64,000 nt of DNA from Phoenix dactylifera. Taxonomy: Eukaryota > Streptophyta > Magnoliopsida > Arecales > Arecaceae. The notes beneath the pieces are model-generated. The model saw only the letters and a program-made list of their open reading frames with translations, was not told the origin of the DNA and did not search any database. The stretch's first letter is position 1; each line of letters starts with the position of its first letter. This document shows, in pieces, positions 20,027-35,000 of this stretch. Both the position numbers and the translations under genes were made by a program. Location: contig NC_052399.1 in the NCBI RefSeq assembly GCF_009389715.1, forward strand, positions 21,135,045-21,199,044. Reading direction: 5' to 3'.

Positions 20027-23000
20027 CTAGCTTACACGGCCCATTCCAACTTCAAAATCTATATCTGATAGAATTTCCCCATCCCCAATCTCTGCATCTG
20101 TCAGTATAAGAGCCTTTTGAAGTTTTCTATGACAGAATACCTCAACCTCGGCCATGAAAATGGCAGTCACTGGGCGGTGATCTGAAAGTTTCAGCTCGGA
20201 TCTTTGGTAACTCAACAACTTCACACCCTTTCCAAATGAAAGAATACGGTCACACCTGAGGAGAAATCAGTTACTATAGTCTTGAAGAACATGATCATTG
20301 GAATTCACAAACAGAAGCTGAAATTAACAATATTCCTAGTGCCCCATAAATGTTGAGATAGCATTTGAAGAAGCATGGGAGGAAATGGACTACAGTCAAA
20401 GAAAAATTATAGTGGTATCCATGAGATTCACTACTCAAAGCACAGTGTAAACTGAAAGGAAAGATAACATAACCTGGTATAGAAGTCAGAATTTTTTCTA
20501 CAAGCAACTAACTCGAGTCAAAGCAGGAAAATCAATCATTGCCATATCATTTACGTGTCCTCTCTCCTTTATTTTAAAAAAATACATATTGTTAAATTAA
20601 TTTAAAAACTAATCAACATATTTCTCCTGATATGAATCAGGCCTTCATGAGACCTACAACACGAGTTTCAAACTCTATAATTGTCGAATCATTAATTGGT
20701 GAAGTACAGGCATGGGCCCAAATCTACTGAACACCACTTTGTAAAAAATGTTATTATCAACCATCTGGATGGATGCATGAGTTTTAACTCAAGGTTTCTA
20801 TCAACTTAAAAAAAAAGTCATCTCTTGACAATGATATTCTGACAGATCAAGATATACTTGCACAATTCATGTTTCACTACAAACAAATAATACAATAGTG
20901 CAAGATAAAACATAAATTAGTAATTGCTCAAGAATATGTGTACAATAGCCAGTATATATAATTTCAGTCGACATATCCAAAATGTTGTTTGGTATCCCAG
21001 TCTCGATCATATTTCAGCTGAGAATTTAACCAAAAACAAGCTGTTTCCAACAAATATACGCACTTTAATCAATTGGGAGGTTAAGAAACCACATGGAGTA
21101 AGGTTCAAACAATAAAGGGGAAAAAGAATTATATATAATATAGGATTGTTAAGAGCAGTGCCCAAAGAGGATAACTGTAATACCCAAAAAAAAAAAAAAA
21201 AAAAAAAAAAAAAGGTTAACGGGCCGGCCCGAAAAGACCGGACCCGTATCCCTCTTAAGATCGTGCCCTAGGCACGATCGTGGAGGAAACCCTTTTGAGA
21301 GGGTGCACGGGAGGGAGACGGCGGCGGCGTTAGAGGGGATCGCCGGAGGGAGCTGATCGCCGGAGGAGACGAGCGCCGGAGAGGATCCGGCCGGCCGCGG
21401 GGGAAGCTCCACAGCTTCCTTTCCTTCGGTGAAGACCATCCACAAACCGGGAGAAGAAAGAAGCCGAGCTCGATTCCTCCGATTCCTCGCCGGAAAGGCC
21501 GCCGGAACACCCATCGGACTGAGGTAAGCGTGGATCTTTCCCTTGCGTTTCATTTGCTAGGTTTTTCGGGGGGTGTTGTGGGGGTTTTTGGTCGGAGAAT
21601 CGTCGGAGAAGAGCCCGAAACAGGGGTACCCTGTTTCGCCCTCTCTCCTCCGGATTTTGCCACCGCCGGCCGTCGGGATTGGCCGGGATCCATGGTACTT
21701 GGGCGTTGATCAAGTTTGTATGGAGTTTGGTGAGGGACTGAAGGCTTGGATGGAGATGGGGGATGGCGGATCCGAGGCTTTCTTCCTCGTGATCCCGCCC
21801 CTTCCTCCTCTTCCTCGCGTCGGATGACCATCGCCGGCGGCAATGGCGGTCGGGGGACTGTTGGGTTGCCGCCGGGTGGGGTGGGAAAGGCCGAGCCACC
21901 ATCACGGTGGCCTTTCCGTGGAAGAAATGGAGGAAGGGGGAGGGGTCAGTGTCGGTTGGAAAGAAGAAGAAGAAGAAGAAGAAGAAGAAGAAAAAGAAGA
22001 AGAAGAGGAAGAGGAGACCCCTTCTCCTCTCTTTCTCTTGGCCGGCCACCATCGCCGACGACTGCAGCAGGGGTGGCCGGCGATGGTTCGGCCAATGGTG
22101 GCCGAGGGTGGGGAAGGTGAGGGCACAGCCCCCCTGGCTGTTGCCCTTGGAACAAAGAGGCGGAGGAAGAACCCTTCTCTCTCGTCCATCCTTTCTTTTG
22201 GTCTCTTCACCGGGACCGATTATCGTCGCGGCGTGGTTGCGGCTATGGCGGACGACGACATAGGCTGGTGGTACCAGGGTGGGAGTCGGGCCACCCCGAC
22301 TGCCCTAGAATTGGAGAAATTGAGATGTTTGGGGATCTGGAGATGGACCCCATAGTAAATGTCAATTATGGTTTAGAATATTTAAATATTAAATGATTTA
22401 GTTTGTGATTTGCAATTGATGTTGTAGAGGAAGAGTCGGCGGAGCCAGAAGGTTTTGATCAGGGGACTCAGCACCCCAACGCGTAGGTTGTGATTCGGAC
22501 CGTGTTGAGTCAGTCTACAATTTCGTAAGAATCCTTGTACGCCAATCCTACATGATATACATATTTTTGCACTATATATGTTTGATATGCTATGATCCAG
22601 ACAAAGCAAAATAGTTTTATATTTAATTATATTTTGATCGTGTTGGCTTGTGGTTGGTAGTGTGATGGATGCTTGTATGTGTATAACTTATACCTGCATA
22701 ATTGAATTTATGGATGTGGTGGTATGGACTAACACCGGTCGGTTTTGGTGTAATGGTAGCGCTTGATCCTGACAATTGGTATCAAAGCCAGGGGTCTCGA
22801 GTTCGAAACCCAGGCATCGCGTTGGGGGGGGGGAATGTTGGACATACTCGGCCGCTGTGCGGGCCATACCCGCGGGGTCCCTGAGCAGCACAGGGAGGGT
22901 CACTGTCAGCATGTCCTGCCGCCTGTCAACGGCGATGGCCTGGTTAGTAGGTGGGTCATACCGAGGGTCCCTGAACCCATGGCGAGGCCAGGTCGGAGTC

Positions 23001-26000
23001 CGGGGTTGGGTGAGGCCTTGGTCGGAGTCGACTCGTGGCGCTGTCTTTGGTGGGGTTTAAGGAAATAGAGTTGCGCCTTCACTAATACCGGTCGGTTTGG
23101 AATGGATGTGTGGATGTGAAATTGATTAAATGAACATTGACTTTGGGCCGTCTCGTTATTATGGGTTTGCCCGTCACAGGCTCTAAGTGTGACATTATTG
23201 TTTTGCCCTGTCACGGGCTGGAAACGTGACCGGGATTTGGCCCAAAGTCGGAAAGATAATTGATCCGGATCAAGTTAATATAGAATGGAAAGAAAAAGCA
23301 TTGAAAACATTAATGAAGATTTATGAGCTATCGTATGCTATATCATTCTTGCGTGGTTGGACTTTCATTGATATTTGACGTGCATACTTATATTGATTAT
23401 TTGAGCCTTTTGATAGTCAGTTTATGATTTCATGAAATGTGCATCGATTTATCGTGGTTTTCGAATTCATATTATTATTGTGTTGGTATGGATGTGTAGG
23501 AATTCTTACTGGGCTGTAAAGCTCACCCCCCTTTTTCTTCTTTTTCTTTATCAGAGTTGCAGAATGCTTAGATTTGGATGGGATGAGCGCAGCGTGCGAG
23601 TACCAGAGTCATTAGTTAGTTTATTTGTTTATCTTTCTTTGATGTCGATGAACATTTGAAGATATTGTAATTGAACTAATGTGTTTATTTGGGCATGTCG
23701 GATTGTCTATTTGAATTACTAATTAATTATGGATTTATTGGAATTTTTGTTAATCATAGGCCTTGCATGATCTTTAGGGCACTGCTCTAGGGCTCATGCG
23801 GCCGGTCGCGTTTCGGACCCGGGTGCTGGGTTCGGGGCGTGACAGAGTGGTATCAGAGCTTAAGGTTAAGATATCCTGAGGTTTAGGTTCAGGTGAGTGT
23901 GAGTGGGAAATTATGATAGAAAAACTATCAGAGCCTTGGTTTATAGTCACTTGAGATTGTAACATGAATGATATTATAACCTACGGCTTAAGACCACTAG
24001 GGACTGTAGGCTTAATGGCATTAGAGTTTGACGTTTAAGATCATTAGGGATTGTGACATAAATATATCATAGCTTAAGGTTATGATCAATTGGGACATGA
24101 CAATTATATTTGGTGCTTAAGGTGTAAGATCACTGGGCATTGTGATAAAATGTATGCATCGGGTTTGGTTTTCGATGAGTGTGGAAGGAAAGTATAAATT
24201 ATCTTTGATCATGATAAGAGAGGTTTGACCTAAGATAAGTGTAGGAAAATTAACAATGGCATCCCGGTTATACCATGTTCAGATATTATTTAAACGACTT
24301 GGAAGTTCAAACTTGATATGGGTTGTGATATGATCGTACTTTTGGTTTTGCTACTAATTATCAGAGTGTGATTTATACATACATCTTCCGTATCATTGGA
24401 GTGGGCTAAGAAAGATTTTTCGTAGTATTAGTGCAGAATATTTTCGAGGTTAAATCTGTATGGGGATTATATTTGGATTTGACATGTTTGAATATTGTAA
24501 ATCGGCATATTTCTATTAGTGGATTAAATTCTTAAGGCCATATAGTATGCAAATTGGTGGAGTATTCTAATTAGTTGAATTTGTATATTTGGATTGGGCT
24601 ACTAAATTTTTCTTATAATTGTTGGAGACCATTGGATGTGTTAACTTGAACTCAAGTCAAGGTTTATGACCTAACTAGAAATCTTTGTCATTGCAAAATA
24701 CAAAATTGAGTAGAAATTTCGATTTTGAAATGCTTATGTGAGTTATCATGGGTAGCATTAATCATAGACATTAAGGATTTTGGTAAAGAAGGATTTGGTG
24801 GTTGATAGAGTTAATTCCTACTCATAGTGATATTGGCTCAACAGTTCTAACCCATTGAGTTTGAGGTAAATTCTGTTGGAAGGAAAATCAATGTAGATTT
24901 TCTAATTAAATTGCAAAGAGAATACAAGAATTACCCCCTTTAAATTAAACCTAGATATTTTGGATTCTAAAAAGGTTGTGGAGATCACATAGTGACCTTA
25001 AACTTGACTAAAGGATCGGGGGTTAGTTATGGTAAGTACACTCTATATAAATCGAGAACAAAAAGATCTAGAGGTTTTGCTCTAGTTCTACTTGGAAAAT
25101 TTGAAATTTGGAGTTTCTTAGTCTCAATGCAAAGTGATACTTTAGTCAGAAATCATTTTGTGACTTTAGAGAATTAAATGAATTAAATCAGAGTGTGCAG
25201 CGGAAGTGTGATAGTTTGACTTATTTTGAAACTGGTTAAGATCATTAATATTTGATCTAAAAGGCATTATGATAAAATACTTGAGTTAGTTTCAAGAGAA
25301 TGTTGTTGATTCTATGGATCTCTTATTTGTTGGAATGATGTGGGAGAAAGAAAAGAAAAATGATTGTAGAATATTAAGAGCATTTGATATTAAAGATTTC
25401 TTCTATTTCTGTCAAGCCAATTATGATCTGTATGTAGAATCAAGAGAAATTAATTTCTTTGGGATATAATTACGGCATTTTAATCCAAGGTTGGAAATTT
25501 GGAATTCTTTTGAAGGAGATCAAAAGAACTTAATACGTGTGGTAAACGTAAAGGATTAAGTTTTGAGATGCTGTGATTTTTGTATGTCAAAATCTTGTGA
25601 GTAGTTACTCCGAGAGGGAGACTATTTGAGATCTCAGGGACGATATGATGGATGTATATTTTTTTTTAGGTTTGAAACTTCAAGTAAGTTAATTTCGAGG
25701 ACGAAATTTTTTTAAGGGGGAGAGTATGTAATACCCAAAAAAAAAAAAAAAAAAAGAGGTTAACGGGCCGGCCCGAAAAGACCGGACCCGTATCCCTCTT
25801 AAGATCGTGCCCTAGGCACGATCGTGGAGGAAACCCTTTTGAGAGGGTGCACGGGAGGGAGACGGCGGCGGCGTTAGAGGGGATCGCCGGAGGGAGCTGA
25901 TCGCCGGAGGAGACGAGCGCCGGAGAGGATCCGGCCGGCCGCGGGGGAAGCTCCACAGCTTCCTTTCCTTCGGTGAAGACCATCCACAAACCGGGAGAAG

Positions 26001-29000
26001 AAAGAAGCCGAGCTCGATTCCTCCGATTCCTCGCCGGAAAGGCCGCCGGAACACCCATCGGACTGAGGTAAGCGTGGATCTTTCCCTTGCGTTTCATTTG
26101 CTAGGTTTTTCGGGTGGTGTTGTGGGGGTTTTTGGTCGGAGAATCGTCGGAGAAGAGCCCGAAACAGGGGTACCCTGTTTCGCCCTCTCTCCTCCGGATT
26201 TTGCCACCGCCGGCCGTCGGGATTGGCCGGGATCCATGGTACTTGGGCGTTGATCAAGTTTGTATGGAGTTTGGTGAGGGACTGAAGGCTTGGATGGAGA
26301 TGGGGGATGGCGGATCCGAGGCTTTCTTCCTCGTGATCCCGCCCCTTCCTCCTCTTCCTCGCGTCGGATGACCATCGCCGGCGGCAATGGCGGTCGGGGG
26401 ACTGTTGGGTTGCCGCCGGGTGGGGTGGGAAAGGCCGAGCCACCATCACGGTGGCCTTTCCGTGGAAGAAATGGAGGAAGGGGGAGGGGTCAGTGTCGGT
26501 TGGAAAGAAGAAGAAGAAGAAGAAGAAGAAGAAGAAAAACAAGAAGAAGAGGAAGAGGAGACCCCTTCTCCTCTCTTTCTCTTGGCCGGCCACCATCGCC
26601 GACGACTGCAGCAGGGGTGGCCGGCGATGGTTCGGCCAATGGTGGCCGAGGGTGGGGAAGGTGAGGGCACAGCCACCCTGGCTGTTGCCCTTGGAACAAA
26701 GAGGCGGAGGAAGAACCCTTCTCTCTCGTCCATCCTTTCTTTTGGTCTCTTCACCGGGACCGATTATCGTCGCGGCGTGGTTGCGGCTATGGCGGACGAC
26801 GACATAGGCTGGTGGTACCAGGGTGGGAGTCGGGCCACCCCGACTGCCCTAGAATTGGAGGAATTGAGATGTTTGGGGATCTGGAGATGGACCCCATAGT
26901 AAATGTCAATTATGGTTTAGAATATTTAAATATTAAATGATTTAGTTTGTGATTTGCAATTGATGTTGTAGAGGAAGAGTCGGCGGAGCCAGAAGGTTTT
27001 GATCAGGGGACTCAGCACCCCAACGCGTAGGTTGTGATTCGGACCGTGTTGAGTCAGTCTACAATTTCGTAAGAATCCTTGTACGCCAATCCTACATGAT
27101 ATACATATTTTTGCACTATATATGTTTGATATGCTATGATCCAGACAAAGCAAAATAGTTTTATATTTAATTATATTTTGATCGTGTTGGCTTGTGGTTG
27201 GTAGTGTGATGGATGCTTGTATGTGTATAACTTATACCTGCATAATTGAATTTATGGATGTGGTGGTATGGACTAACACCGGTCGGTTTTGGTGTAATGG
27301 TAGCGCTTGATCCTGACAATTGGTATCAGAGCCAGGGGTCTCGAGTTCGAAACCCAGGCATCGCGTTGGGGGGGGGAATGTTGGACATACTCGGCCGCTG
27401 TGCGGGCCATACCCGCGGGGTCCCTGAGCAGCACAGGGAGGGTCACTGTCAGCATGTCCTGCCGCCTGTCAACGGCGATGGCCTGGTTAGTAGGTGGGTC
27501 ATACCGAGGGTCCCTGAACCCATGGCGAGGCCAGGTCGGAGTCCGGGGTTGGGTGAGGCCTTGGTCGGAGTCGACTCGTGGCGCTGTCTTTGGTGGGGTT
27601 TAAGGAAATAGAGTTGCGCCTTCACTAATACCGGTCGGTTTGGAATGGATGTGTGGATGTGAAATTGATTAAATGAACATTGACTTTGGGCCGTCTCGTT
27701 ATTATGGGTTTGCCCGTCACAGGCTCTAAGTGTGACACTATTGGTTTGCCCTGTCACGGGCTGGAAACGTGACCGGGATTTGGCCCAAAGTCGGAAAGAT
27801 AATTGATCCGGATCAAGTTAATATAGAATGGAAAGAAAAAGCATTGAAAACATTAATGAAGATTTATGAGCTATCGTATGCTATATCATTCTTGCGTGGT
27901 TGGACTTTCATTGATATTTGACGTGCATACTTATATTGATTATTTGAGCCTTTTGATAGTCGGTTTATGATTTCATGAAATGTGCATCGATTTATCGTGG
28001 TTTTCGAATTCATATTATTATTGTGTTGGTATGGATGTGTAGGAATTCTTACTGGGCTGTAAAGCTCACCCCCCTTTTTCTTCTTTTTCTTTATCAGAGT
28101 TGCAGAATGCTTAGATTTGGATGGGATGAGCGCAGCGTGCGAGTACCAGAGTCATTAGTTAGTTTATTTGTTTATCTTTCTTTGATGTCGATGAACATTT
28201 GAAGATATTGTAATTGAACTAATGTGTTTATTTGGGCATGTCGGATTGTCTATTTGAATTACTAATTAATTATGGATTTATTGGAATTTTTGTTAATCAT
28301 AGGCCTTGCATGATCTTTAGGGCACTGCTCTAGGGCTCATGCGGCCGGTCGCGTTTCGGACCCGGGTGCTGGGTTCGGGGCGTGACAATAACATAGGGAA
28401 GGCCACTTTAAATGAGCTGAGTACATGCACTACACAGACCTGGACTGAGAAAACCCAAATTAGGAGGAATTTCAGATTCAGGTTGAACAGTCAGAACAAA
28501 CCAGAAGAAACAAAACAGGGACTTGAATGGAAGTAGCAACAACAAATCAAAAGATTCCATGTTGGTATACTTGGCCATGGATAAGAACCAATAGATAAGT
28601 TGCACGCAAAAAGCTGTCCTAGCATTCGTATGGTTTTATAATACAAGCACAACCTCACACGCGACCTCCTTAGAATCTGCAGTAAATGAATAAAATATCA
28701 ATTAGGAGGAAACATTGTAAAACTCTATCTTAAAGGATTTCTACCTTTTAATTTAGTACTTTTCCTTAATGATCTCTTTTAATTACTAGGTATGTAATTT
28801 GTTTTAATAGTTTCAACTAAGTATGTAATTTCAAATGATGTGGTGCACTGAAAAAACAGAATACGTAAATTTCAAACAGGTTTATCAATTTTGTTACATG
28901 CAACAGTAGATAACCACCGTATATTTTTCCTTTATACATATAATACACATGAAGTAGTAGATATTTAATTTGACGAATCGTTTAATGATGAAGGCACGGA

Positions 29001-32000
29001 CTAAGATTGGTTAATAAACCAGAGATGTAAGCAGAAAGCATCCCATTTTCTCTAATATATAGACCAAGAAAGGGTTAATCAATAATCATAAAATACTGCA
29101 TATCCAAGTTTTCCAAATATACTAACTCCCACAATGATTAAAAAGCAAAGAAAAAGAGTAATGAAATTAAATATTGCATTTATTTAACAATTACTTCAGC
29201 TTCATACCATGCAGGAGTTCTCCTCCGACCCTTTTGATCTTCTCCAATATATTTCTCCGAATTAAACTCGTATTTGTAGGTAGGGGGAAAATTTATAACA
29301 CCTTCTGACCACCCATCAAAAGCACGTCCTTTCTTTAGCTCTCGCTTTAGCTGCGACAGAATAATAAAGAGTTTTGGTAAAATCATTCTTCAAACTACTT
29401 TCAGTTACCCATCTATTTGTAATAGCACATTGCAGTTATGAATGATAATGCTAACCTGCACCATGAACTAACTTTATTAGAATCATATAACTAAATGGAA
29501 AAGTCTGTACTTTGTTAAAGACTTGGGATAAAAAGTAAACAGACCACATTCTAATTCATGAAGTAGCCGTACTTTCTCATAAACAAGTCAATGCAAAATA
29601 TTCGAATATACACCTGTTATGGGTATGGCAAATTAATTTTTTTGGTTCTACTAAACCATAGAGCTCTTCTTTGGTGGTTTGTGAGATTGAGGGACTACAC
29701 ACTAACATCTTGGTCATCAAAAAAAAAAAAAGAGAAAAGGATAGGCTTCCTTAATTACTACATCTTTTCCAATTTTTCTATGGCAAGCCTGTTCTTGCTA
29801 AAAATTGGCTTGATGAAAATTAGAACACCAAGAAAAGGTTGGCATCAGTATTAGAAAAAGTTTCTGAATATGATGGATCACATTTTGATCCATAAACTCA
29901 AACCCCATGTGGCTGCATGGAATATGGTTTGCAGGTCAATATTAAGATAGCTTGTGGAGAAGGTTGAGAAAGAGCATATAATTCTAAAGAAAAAAGTTGA
30001 AAGTCTTCTAATCCTCCTAAAAGAAAGTCAAATTTGGTGGGAGCGTGAAGAGGTTATATGGACCTTCTGAAGTACACTTCATCATATCAAAGGCTTCTGT
30101 TTCAGTTATGGTAGTATTTAGTTCCTTTCCAACTCAAAAATATACAGCTAGGACTTAAAAATCATATAGGCACTTCAAAATATATTAAGCTACATATTAT
30201 GCAATATTTTATCCATGAAATAATTTCTTTTAGTACTTTTTTTCTTATGTCATTATTTTTCACCTCCTATTTTCTCCTCTTCTTATTTCTTCTATTATCA
30301 ACCCAAGATCCTGGAACCCTATCTCCATGGTTATATCAGTTTATCCAAAGGTAGTTCTTAGGCCCATTGTTTATACCGTTTCCATGGCTGAAGATGGTAG
30401 TGGTCCATGTAGGATGTGACTGCGGCTACAAGTGGCTTTAATCGTAAAAAAAAAGAGGTTCATAATATTTTGTTTTGGTCCACAATTTGGACTTGACTGG
30501 GCTTGAAAACTTTTGGGTAAATAAATAATTTGGATGTTCATAATAATCACATATATTTTGTAACAGAGAAAACAAAGAAAAGGTTACCTGATCCTTTTCA
30601 GCCAACCCAGACCAACCCTTTTTGGATATAAGTTCATGTGTTCTTTCATATGATAAGTCAATGCGATAATTTAGATCTCCAAGCCAGAAAATTCTTCTGC
30701 AAAATGTTAAGTAGTTAGAACAGACGCATACTTCAAGGAAGTTGGAGAAGCAGATAAGAAAAAATTAAATATATAGAAGGAAGATTTGAACAGATTCTCA
30801 GAAGATTTTAGACTGCATTAAAGACATATAAATCCTCATGCCCATGTGAATCTTTTCAAGGAGTGTCGCCTTCCACTAATGAAGCCCATACTTATGTATT
30901 TGTGGGACCTGTAGCACTTCTTTATTTTTTTTCTTCTTTTTCTAAATAAAGTGTATAGGACTATCGTACCAAATATGCAATTCATTAAATGAATGTTCTT
31001 CAGAAAATGCACAATGTTCTAAAATTTCAATATCTAGGACAGCAATTGTCATAAATACCACTTTCATTCAATGTCACAAACATAGTTGAAGTTTGGTGGA
31101 CATAAATAAAGGACTAAATCAAGGTGGATAAAACAAGAGTGATAGCAGAGTATTGTTAGAAACATTAACTTCATATCCAAGATAACATGGCAAATCTCCA
31201 TGTAACCATCATGGTTTGCAGCAAGGTCCGCAATCTCAGTCCCGGACCTTGCTACAAACCATGTACCAAAATAGCTCTATAACCATTTTTCTCAATCTTT
31301 ATCTTGGTATGCCTCGGTATGGGCCGGTACGCACCACGGTAGGCATCGGTACACCTCAGCATGGAGTGGTACATCTCGGTACTGAGCCGTACGGGGTTTG
31401 TACAGACTTAAAGTTAAATTTTGTACTGATTTTCTCCCTATACAATACGGTATGAAGCGGTACAGCAAATCATGGTTTGCAGTATTGATTCGATTCTTGT
31501 AAAAGAACCATGCTGATACAATGCTAATTCAAGTAAGTTCCTAGTACCGACAAGTATTGGTTGTCGACCATTACATTACGATATGCTCTGGAAGGGATGG
31601 TATGATTTGGTGTGACAAACTATAATAACAATGAAGACATGCATGCTTTTAACTTTTGGGGGGGAGGGGGGGGGGACTTTTGGTGGAGGAGGGGGGATGG
31701 AAGAGAGGACATGCTAGTTGGATGCATATGTACCAAAATAAGGCAAATTACTTAAATTGTGCTAGGTTAACTGGACTAGGTAGGAAACAGACAACCAGAT
31801 TTTCTAGAGTAGCATCACAATGACAGAAGGTCATATCCTGATGTTAAAAGGGAGGGAAAAATCCAAAAGAAGTAGCAACTAGAAGCTTTGACTCAACAAG
31901 TCAAACAATAAAGAAATCTCATAAAGAAAAGCCGATGGAGCAACACCATCACCAAGACAAAAGCCAGAGTCTTATACTTAGATGCATCTAGCCAAAAGGT

Positions 32001-35000
32001 CAAGGAAAACTATCATTTAGAATAGATGTTTTATATTAGAGGAATGGAAGCAACTTTGGATGAACATGATCTGAACAGTATGTGGACTTGTCAGATGTCA
32101 CATTAATCACCTAACAAGATCAAATAGAAATAAAAAAGTTGCCTCACTTAAATACGACAAGAATGAATGTTACATTAGGAAAGTTTAATTCATATTGGAT
32201 ATTGGAAAGTAGTGGCTTTATTTGATTTCATCAATTATATGGCTGGTAAACAGTAAAAGAGGACAGCAATATAGAGAAGCATTAGGGATTCAAAAAGCAA
32301 TTAATAAAATTAAACTCCAAAATTTCAAATCATCATGAAGCTACATATTTTGAGCTCATATCAGTGAATGAAGCCTCAAATATAAAACTATTGGTAACTG
32401 GGCGCATGTAATGCATGCTGGAGGGAAGAAAGAAGAGACTGTTAGGGATCAAATCAAAGAGTCCAATCTAGATGAGAGTCAAATTAGTAAAAAGGATGGA
32501 GTCCAATCTGTTAATGTGTTTTATGATAGGGTCTGATTTGATTAGGAAAGAAGAAAGAGAGCGTGTGGTAGCAAACTTGAGCTAGAAAGTTAATGCAATT
32601 ATCTTTTAAGATTAATAAAAGGGTATTTTCGGTATAAAAAGTGAGACGGAATCAAGAAGGAATATTCTCTAATTTCAAAACTCTTGTTCTTATATATAGT
32701 AAAAATAAGGTAAACATCTAAAAGTCTATTAAAACTAGTAAGTGCTGCAATTACACCAGAAAGGATTGCACGTCAGAATTTAAACTTCTTTCGAGGTACA
32801 CAGAGCAACATAATGTTTAGCCCTAATTTAATTAGTAAATAGCTTCAAATATACAGATGGTTATTAAAAAAAAGAGAAATAAACTTCGTCAACATCCTTG
32901 GTGACATATCTACTGAAGAAGTGCAATGCACAAGTTGGTGGACTTGATGATACAGGTTGAGATCCCATTACATATGAACGTTCAGACATTCACACTATAA
33001 AGTATAAACCTAATCTAATCCAGTCATTTCAGTGCATATACAATTAGTGATTTGTTACTCTATTCTCAAGAAACTTTATACTCCATAATAATGAATGCTT
33101 CCTTTCTGCTTGGTTTTGGAAAGTTTTATCAGCACAAAGACTTCATTGTTCACTTTTTTTTTGTTCAAACATGCATTCCAGCTAAAAATTTGTTGAACGT
33201 TCTCAATAATATAATTCTAACCTGAGAAAATCATCTTGTTTATGGATGTGTAAGTTCCGTTCCAGTCCACCTTACTAACTATGAAAATTTTGAGAAACAC
33301 AGTGGGACGAGGCCACGACCAAGGCTTAAACCATAGATTCCTCCCAAGTGGAGTGGCATGCCAACTAGATAGGCAAAGACTAGTTTATTAATTATATATA
33401 TATAATTATATATTTATATAATTATATATATATATATATTATTCAAGATATTTTTGTCTCTAAAAGATAATTTCCAGAATTTGAAAGTTATTTTGGCCAT
33501 TTTGTGTTATGCTGTAAAAAAACAACAAAAGGGGTTTTACAAAAGAGTATTTTAAGCATTTGAAGAGTATTATGTCTGCAATTAGTTTATTTCCAACAAG
33601 AGGTTTTATCTGCTGCAATCTTTGTTTATTATTACATTATCTTGCACATGAAATTTTGGATTAGTCATACTAATTTATGTTAAAAACTTCACCCGAAGAT
33701 TGGGTAGATCAATAGCTGAAATCAATTTCATGAGCCCCAGCCAAAAGCACAGGAGAATTATAGCTACTATTACCAATCCACCACATAGTCAATGGAGAAC
33801 ACTAGTTGCATTATGAGTCAGTGCATGGATCAAACAAAGTCTTCAAAAAAGCAAGATCCTCATGCAGGGCCCAAGCATCTATGAGTTTGCAGGATAGTAG
33901 GTTGGTTTTCATTTCCTTGATAAAGAAAAGAGTGATGTGCACTGAAGAAGATTAAGTCAGAAACAAATGGGCAGTTTTCCATGTCTTCTGATATTACATT
34001 ATATATTTGTAGAAGTATTTGAATTAATCATGACAAGATATCAAGGATAGAGCCTATGCAGATTCTTTGCTTTCATGCTTACTAAGTACTATGCATCATA
34101 TAATAATCATCTTGTATAAATTATGTGAAATTCAAGATTTTTCGACATTCTTTTTCCTTGAAAAGACTAGTATTTTTGAACATATCTAAGTATTGAACAA
34201 AAGTATGGTAAAATAATATATTCTTGATTTCTTCTTGCTAATTCACAAAAGTGACCATTTTAATTAACCACTTGATGGTGCATAGAACAATCCTACAAAT
34301 ACAATAACAACAAAAAGGAGGAAAAATTTTTGTCTAGATGCCACTAAACAAGACAGATTCTACTTACTCATGATCATGGATTTTTTTGGGAACTCCAACA
34401 GTGGCAACTGTACTAAATCGTGTTCTACGATGAATTTCTTGCACATCTGTATTCCTTCTAAGTTCATTTCCGCCCTTTTCACCTGATGATAGGTGCGTAC
34501 AGACAAAGCAAAACAGAGTCTGGTATATAGACATGCTGACTGAGATTGAACCCTGGATCATATTTGAAAGTTGTCAATATGCTTCTAAATCAGAACAATG
34601 TTCACCTACTGAGATTCTGCATGCACTTGCATGAAGGAAATGGCATACCCATAGGCTTAAGAAGTCAAAATATTGAGGCTGCAAAACTTAACAAGCAAGA
34701 AACTTAAATTCGATAAGGACTTAACAAAAAATTTGATCATAAAAATGGAAAGAGGGAGAGAAAAGTCAAAACAAGGGTAATACGGGGACAAATGGACACT
34801 TTATTAAATCTTGCATGGCATATTATATACTAAGCTTCGGATCAAGATAAAATCTACTGATAGAAACATATATTTACAACCAGAAGCAGCTTCTACTTGT
34901 CCTAGAGGTTCTAGCAACACGTGTGTGAAAAAATCATTTACCACATCTTGTCTTCTCTCATCAAGTGGTCATTGCAGCAGTATACCTTTAATATGATTGA

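Larger units (their letters stand above)
21176..28387 (+). mobile_element. Young non-autonomous LTR retrotransposon (LARD-like), 7.2 kb, in the last 5-phosphatase intron
   Basis: Two nearly identical LTRs (21176-23844 and 25727-28387) begin TGTAATACCC and end GGCGTGACA. The 5-bp target duplication ATAAC is exact (21171-21175 and 28388-28392). The primer-binding site TGGTATCAGAGC is at 23848 and a polypurine tract TTTAAGGGGGAGAG ends just before the 3' LTR. The 1.88-kb interior has no gag or pol frame; the longest is 61 codons. The GAGGACGAAATT context before the polypurine tract recalls Ty3/Gypsy chromovirus-type elements, so a Gypsy helper is a fair guess. It is inserted antisense to the host gene, between the exon ending at motif II TPA and the final exon. 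Confidence 0.93.

Noticed and set aside
21330..22355. Long overlapping open frames of 97-240 codons on both strands in the LTR (repeated at 25874-26899)
   Set aside because: They occur in several phases at once, are of biased composition (poly-Lys, Glu, Phe or Arg runs from a GAA repeat), have no known motif, and lie in LTR sequence.
22741..22820. A functional tRNA gene in the LTR
   Set aside because: The A- and B-box words are present, but I could not fold a proper acceptor stem and anticodon arm; it is better read as a SINE head.
33391..33445. CRISPR-like or regulatory array
   Set aside because: It is a simple TA microsatellite. No array of spaced direct repeats of CRISPR type exists anywhere in the window.
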